NCBI RefSeq assembly: GCF_007993035.1
Contig: NZ_VOOS01000006.1
Span: forward strand, 124,001-188,000
Length of the DNA: 64,000 nucleotides
Reading direction: 5' to 3'
From: Vicingus serpentipes
GTDB taxonomy: Bacteria > Bacteroidota > Bacteroidia > Flavobacteriales_E > Vicingaceae
Shown: piece after piece, positions 62,101-64,000 of the stretch
Position numbering within the stretch: position 1 is the first letter of the stretch
How the letters are laid out: every line of letters starts with the position of its first letter
Notes under the pieces: model-generated
Told to the model about the DNA's origin: nothing
The model's input: only the letters and a program-made list of their open reading frames with translations
Databases searched by the model: none
Position numbers and translations under genes: made by a program

Positions 62101-64000
62101 TATATTAAAGATAAATCTGGATGGGGGCAAGCACATTTTTTTCAATTTGAACCTGACGAATTTCAATTTTTAAAACATAATAGATCAACAAGAAGATTTG
62201 AATTTGTTCCCAATATTAAAGAATTAAAGGTAACAACAAAGGTGGCCAATGGACTAAGTGAATTTTGGGATATAGGTTATAAAATTGATGGATTTACAAT
62301 TGGAAATAATGGGTGGTTGGCTAGCAGTTCAATTCATGTTGCTGTTATGGATTCTTTGTCTGTTGATTATTGGCGATCAGATGAGAGGGATTTTGGGCAT
62401 GTGAATTATGGAATTACAAAACCTGGGTTTTTTATTTTTAGACAAAATGATCCTGTTCAAATGACGGCATTGGCTAATATGCTAAATGATAGTATTCCTC
62501 AGAATAATTATGTTGCTATTTGGTCTTTTTACTCAACGGGATTTTCAAGTTATGCTACTTTACCAAATGATGTTAGAACTGCCTTTCAGAATTTAGGAGC
62601 CATAAATTTGCCTGCAATACAAGATAGTTTGGCATTTATTTTATTTGCTCAAAAAGGTAATCCAGCTTCAGCTATTGAAATAATAGCTGACTCTACAGAG
62701 CAAGACTATATGACGTTAAATAAAACAATAACAACCACGTCGAATTATGCTAATATTTATTCTGAAACATTTGGTCCAGCAACAAGTTGGGACTCATTAT
62801 CATGGAGAGTAAATAATTTAGAATATCCATCAAAAGATAGTTCTATTTTAAATGTTTTTGGAGTTGATAATGCAGGTAATGAAACACTATTAATTAATAA
62901 CTTGCCAACTGACTCTTCAGATATTTTGATTAATGACAATGTAGATGCATCGGTTTATCCTTATTTAAGACTGAATGCATTTTTATCAGATGATTCTTTA
63001 TATACCGCTCCTCAATTAAATAGATGGCAAGTTACTTATGCCGATATTCCAGAAGCTGCTTTAGATCCTAAAATATATTTTCAGTTTTATAACGATACTG
63101 TTCAAGAAGGAGAAAATATACAATTAAGTATAGTTATAAAAAATATTAGTGATGTTGATATGGATAGTTTATTAATATCATTTTCCGTTTTAGATAGAAA
63201 TAATAATATTCATACTTTACCATATCCTAGACAAAAACCACTTTTGGTTGATAGTGTTATTATTGCTTCTATTCAGTTTTCGACAATTGGATTTCAAGGC
63301 TTGAACAAGTTATTGGTAGATGTAAACCCAAATAATGATCAATTAGAAAAATACCATTTTAATAATGTTGCAGAAATTCCTTTTTATGTGGGAAGGGATA
63401 ATGTTAATCCAATTTTAGATGTTACTTTCGATGGTGTTCATATTTTAAATGGAGATATTGTTTCGCCAAAATCAGAAATAGTAATAGAACTAACCGATGA
63501 AAATCAATATTTAGCCTTAGATGATACAACTGATTATTCTGTTTATTTAACAAGACCAAGTGATGGCGAAAAACGAATTTACTTTAACCAGTCAGGTGTT
63601 CAAAAAATGAGTTTTATTCCAGCATCATTACCTAAAAATAAATCTAAAATAATATTTCCAGGCGATTTTCCGGTTGATGGTACTTATAAGTTGAGAGTAC
63701 AAGCAAATGATAAGTCAGACAATCAATCAGGAAGAGTCGATTATACTATCGATTTTGAAGTTGTTAATCAGTCAAGCATTACAAATATTTTAAACTATCC
63801 AAATCCTTTTTCCACTGCAACTAAGTTTGTTTTTACGTTAACAGGAAGTGAAATTCCTACAGTTTTTAAAATACAAATAATGACCATTACAGGTAAAGTA
63901 GTAAGAGAAATTCATAAAGATGAATTTGGTCCTATTAGAATAGGTAGAAATATTAGTGAATTTACCTGGGACGGAACAGATACTTATGGAGATAGATTAG
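59110..64000 (+). CDS. PorU2-like type IX secretion sortase (C25 peptidase, CARDB, FlgD-like), cut at right edge
   Basis: The frame starts at TTG 59110 and is open to the last base, giving over 1630 residues. TTG is chosen because it gives a Lys-Lys signal peptide (MKKVNSYYIILLLMLSSFGLFA) followed by QPYYNNWINY, which matches PorU2-type proteins. The C25 (gingipain-like) domain spans about 350-790 with catalytic His646 in 'FFGHASATGGFD' and Cys678 in 'LGNACLAG'. CARDB-type repeats lie near 795-900 and 1315-1420, and a FlgD-like Ig domain starts near 1557 ('ILNYPNPFSTATKFVFTLTG'). Its signature differs from the smaller PorU. The stop codon lies outside the window. Confidence 0.9.
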   Translation, partial: MKKVNSYYIILLLMLSSFGLFAQPYYNNWINYSQQYYKFKIAETGLFRIDATSLINAGIPIASIDPRNIQIFGRGQEIPLYIEGENDGVFDVNDFIEFYAQHNDGWFDEDFYGGSSNHPNPYYSLINDTAAYFITWNNSITNSRVILENDTNYLSYTPKQFFTKQYIEDYHSSYFTGKTLVIGGASENLFGYDPTEGWFDNVFSLGQTRTKTIATPNIYDNGLTANIAAVVLGASNYAPVINDHHLQVQLGSQVLDTIYEGYEKIDISFSIPTSEINLSNNVSFKSINDLGSTVDRQTIAYVKFEYPHSVDLNGANLFDNLFVEDDLGQPKSYYQFSNLSGSGNIVFYDLTNQKRIKVNQSGGTYNCLIPNSGNQKKCIIGFASEIDTVSFIEPVNGSGFFTDYNSINLDTAFIIITHPKLLNEANNYAAYRLTNFNNPENAVVFNIEELYDQFAYGIEQHPYAIRGFVDFILDNWTSTPKYLFLLGKSVKSTSTRNSSLNFEKNLVPSFGHPASDMMLTAGLNGTIHQSPIPMGRLAALSETEVQWYLNKIVDYENPIPNPLTSPNGETDWMKKVLHFAGGQSISDANLFMAYLNGFKNTLEDTLFGGDVYSFAKSTSAPIQISMTDSINQFIANGVSLMTFFGHASATGGFDQNIDEAANWPEQNGKYPFLLGNACLAGDIHLPTANSISEDYVLIEDKGVIGFLASVDFGLSSYLNSYSSEFYKNLSYKNYGGSVGEHIKNTIEYVQGAGSNIYVTSTVLGMTLHGDPSVVINSFPKPDYMINQNSVYFTPSVVTSDLDSFEVNIVIANLGRSTNSNIIVELTRIFPNSSFNDTIYLKTIPGVDYKDTITFTLPVDVIRGLGTNTFSVYVDALNQVDEIHETNNQVTTQLNILSGEIIPIFPYKYAIVPNQNLTLTASTALPFEPSKNYRFEVDTTDYFNSPLKQSTIINQSGGIISWSPSLLQNMSDSTVYFWRVGKDSVDATGYGWRKMSFQYIKDKSGWGQAHFFQFEPDEFQFLKHNRSTRRFEFVPNIKELKVTTKVANGLSEFWDIGYKIDGFTIGNNGWLASSSIHVAVMDSLSVDYWRSDERDFGHVNYGITKPGFFIFRQNDPVQMTALANMLNDSIPQNNYVAIWSFYSTGFSSYATLPNDVRTAFQNLGAINLPAIQDSLAFILFAQKGNPASAIEIIADSTEQDYMTLNKTITTTSNYANIYSETFGPATSWDSLSWRVNNLEYPSKDSSILNVFGVDNAGNETLLINNLPTDSSDILINDNVDASVYPYLRLNAFLSDDSLYTAPQLNRWQVTYADIPEAALDPKIYFQFYNDTVQEGENIQLSIVIKNISDVDMDSLLISFSVLDRNNNIHTLPYPRQKPLLVDSVIIASIQFSTIGFQGLNKLLVDVNPNNDQLEKYHFNNVAEIPFYVGRDNVNPILDVTFDGVHILNGDIVSPKSEIVIELTDENQYLALDDTTDYSVYLTRPSDGEKRIYFNQSGVQKMSFIPASLPKNKSKIIFPGDFPVDGTYKLRVQANDKSDNQSGRVDYTIDFEVVNQSSITNILNYPNPFSTATKFVFTLTGSEIPTVFKIQIMTITGKVVREIHKDEFGPIRIGRNISEFTWDGTDTYGDRL

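Noticed and set aside
1-64000. tRNA, rRNA, CRISPR arrays, insertion sequences, prophage genes
   Set aside because: I looked for tRNA-like cloverleaf ends, evenly spaced repeats, transposase motifs and terminal inverted repeats and found none convincing.

Overview
The window comes from an AT-rich member of the Bacteroidota, most likely Flavobacteriales. The evidence is a type IX secretion (T9SS) pair (PorV/PorQ-like protein plus a giant C25 sortase-like protein), Bacteroidota-type -7 promoter elements (TAnnTTTG), the DAHP synthase-chorismate mutase fusion, a MraY with the extra loop seen in this phylum, DUF2480, DUF6132, and the near absence of strong Shine-Dalgarno sites. I cannot name the genus. 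Coding density is very high. I saw no rRNA, tRNA, CRISPR array, insertion sequence or prophage, and no gene-free stretch longer than 300 bases.

Layout. 1-3852 (minus): recJ (cut by the window edge), a DAHP synthase/chorismate mutase fusion and dxs. 4059-4791: two small exported Spy-like proteins. 4842-6214 (minus): engB and an alpha/beta hydrolase. 6418-22359: a complete dcw cluster (mraZ, rsmH, ftsL, ftsI, murE, mraY, murD, an unknown gene, ftsW, murG, murC, ftsQ, ftsA, ftsZ) preceded by three tandem MraZ-type boxes, then a YqeY protein. 22945-24387 (minus): an ALDH8-like aldehyde dehydrogenase. 24498-36145: a one-directional sulfur/efflux island with two ArsR-type regulators, a TauE exporter, an ETHE1-type dioxygenase fused to rhodaneses, four further rhodaneses, a TolC/MFP/RND pump, a PII-like protein, DUF2892 and DUF6132 membrane proteins, a DUF3365 haem protein and a thioredoxin. 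36265-40547: a long PurF-like enzyme and a RimB-like protease/RimK/AstE-like triad. 40697-57768: housekeeping genes including an ALDH7 enzyme, mtgA, a phospholipase D protein, rnr, tonB-like, arsC, prfB (with a programmed frameshift), cobalamin adenosyltransferase, rpoN, bacilliredoxin, a LiaF-like/LytS/LytTR envelope-stress set, tadA and pssA. 57955-64000: a PorV/PorQ-family protein and a PorU2-like sortase cut by the right edge.

The most distinctive region is 24498-36145. The two ArsR genes share a near-identical operator in the same position against their -7 elements and the same C-terminal Cys-x3-Cys pair, so the island looks like one sulfane-sulfur-responsive regulon. It has cytosolic enzymes (dioxygenase, two short rhodaneses), an exporter and pump, and periplasmic parts (a secreted rhodanese, a lipoprotein rhodanese, a c-type haem lipoprotein). 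Other points of interest are the unknown gene between murD and ftsW, which looks like a decayed Mur-ligase C-terminal domain, repeated short motifs in the FtsZ linker, and the prfB frameshift in a lineage thought to mask its anti-Shine-Dalgarno sequence.

All calls were made by reading the sequence. No alignments or database searches were run, and family names rest on recognised motifs and architecture.
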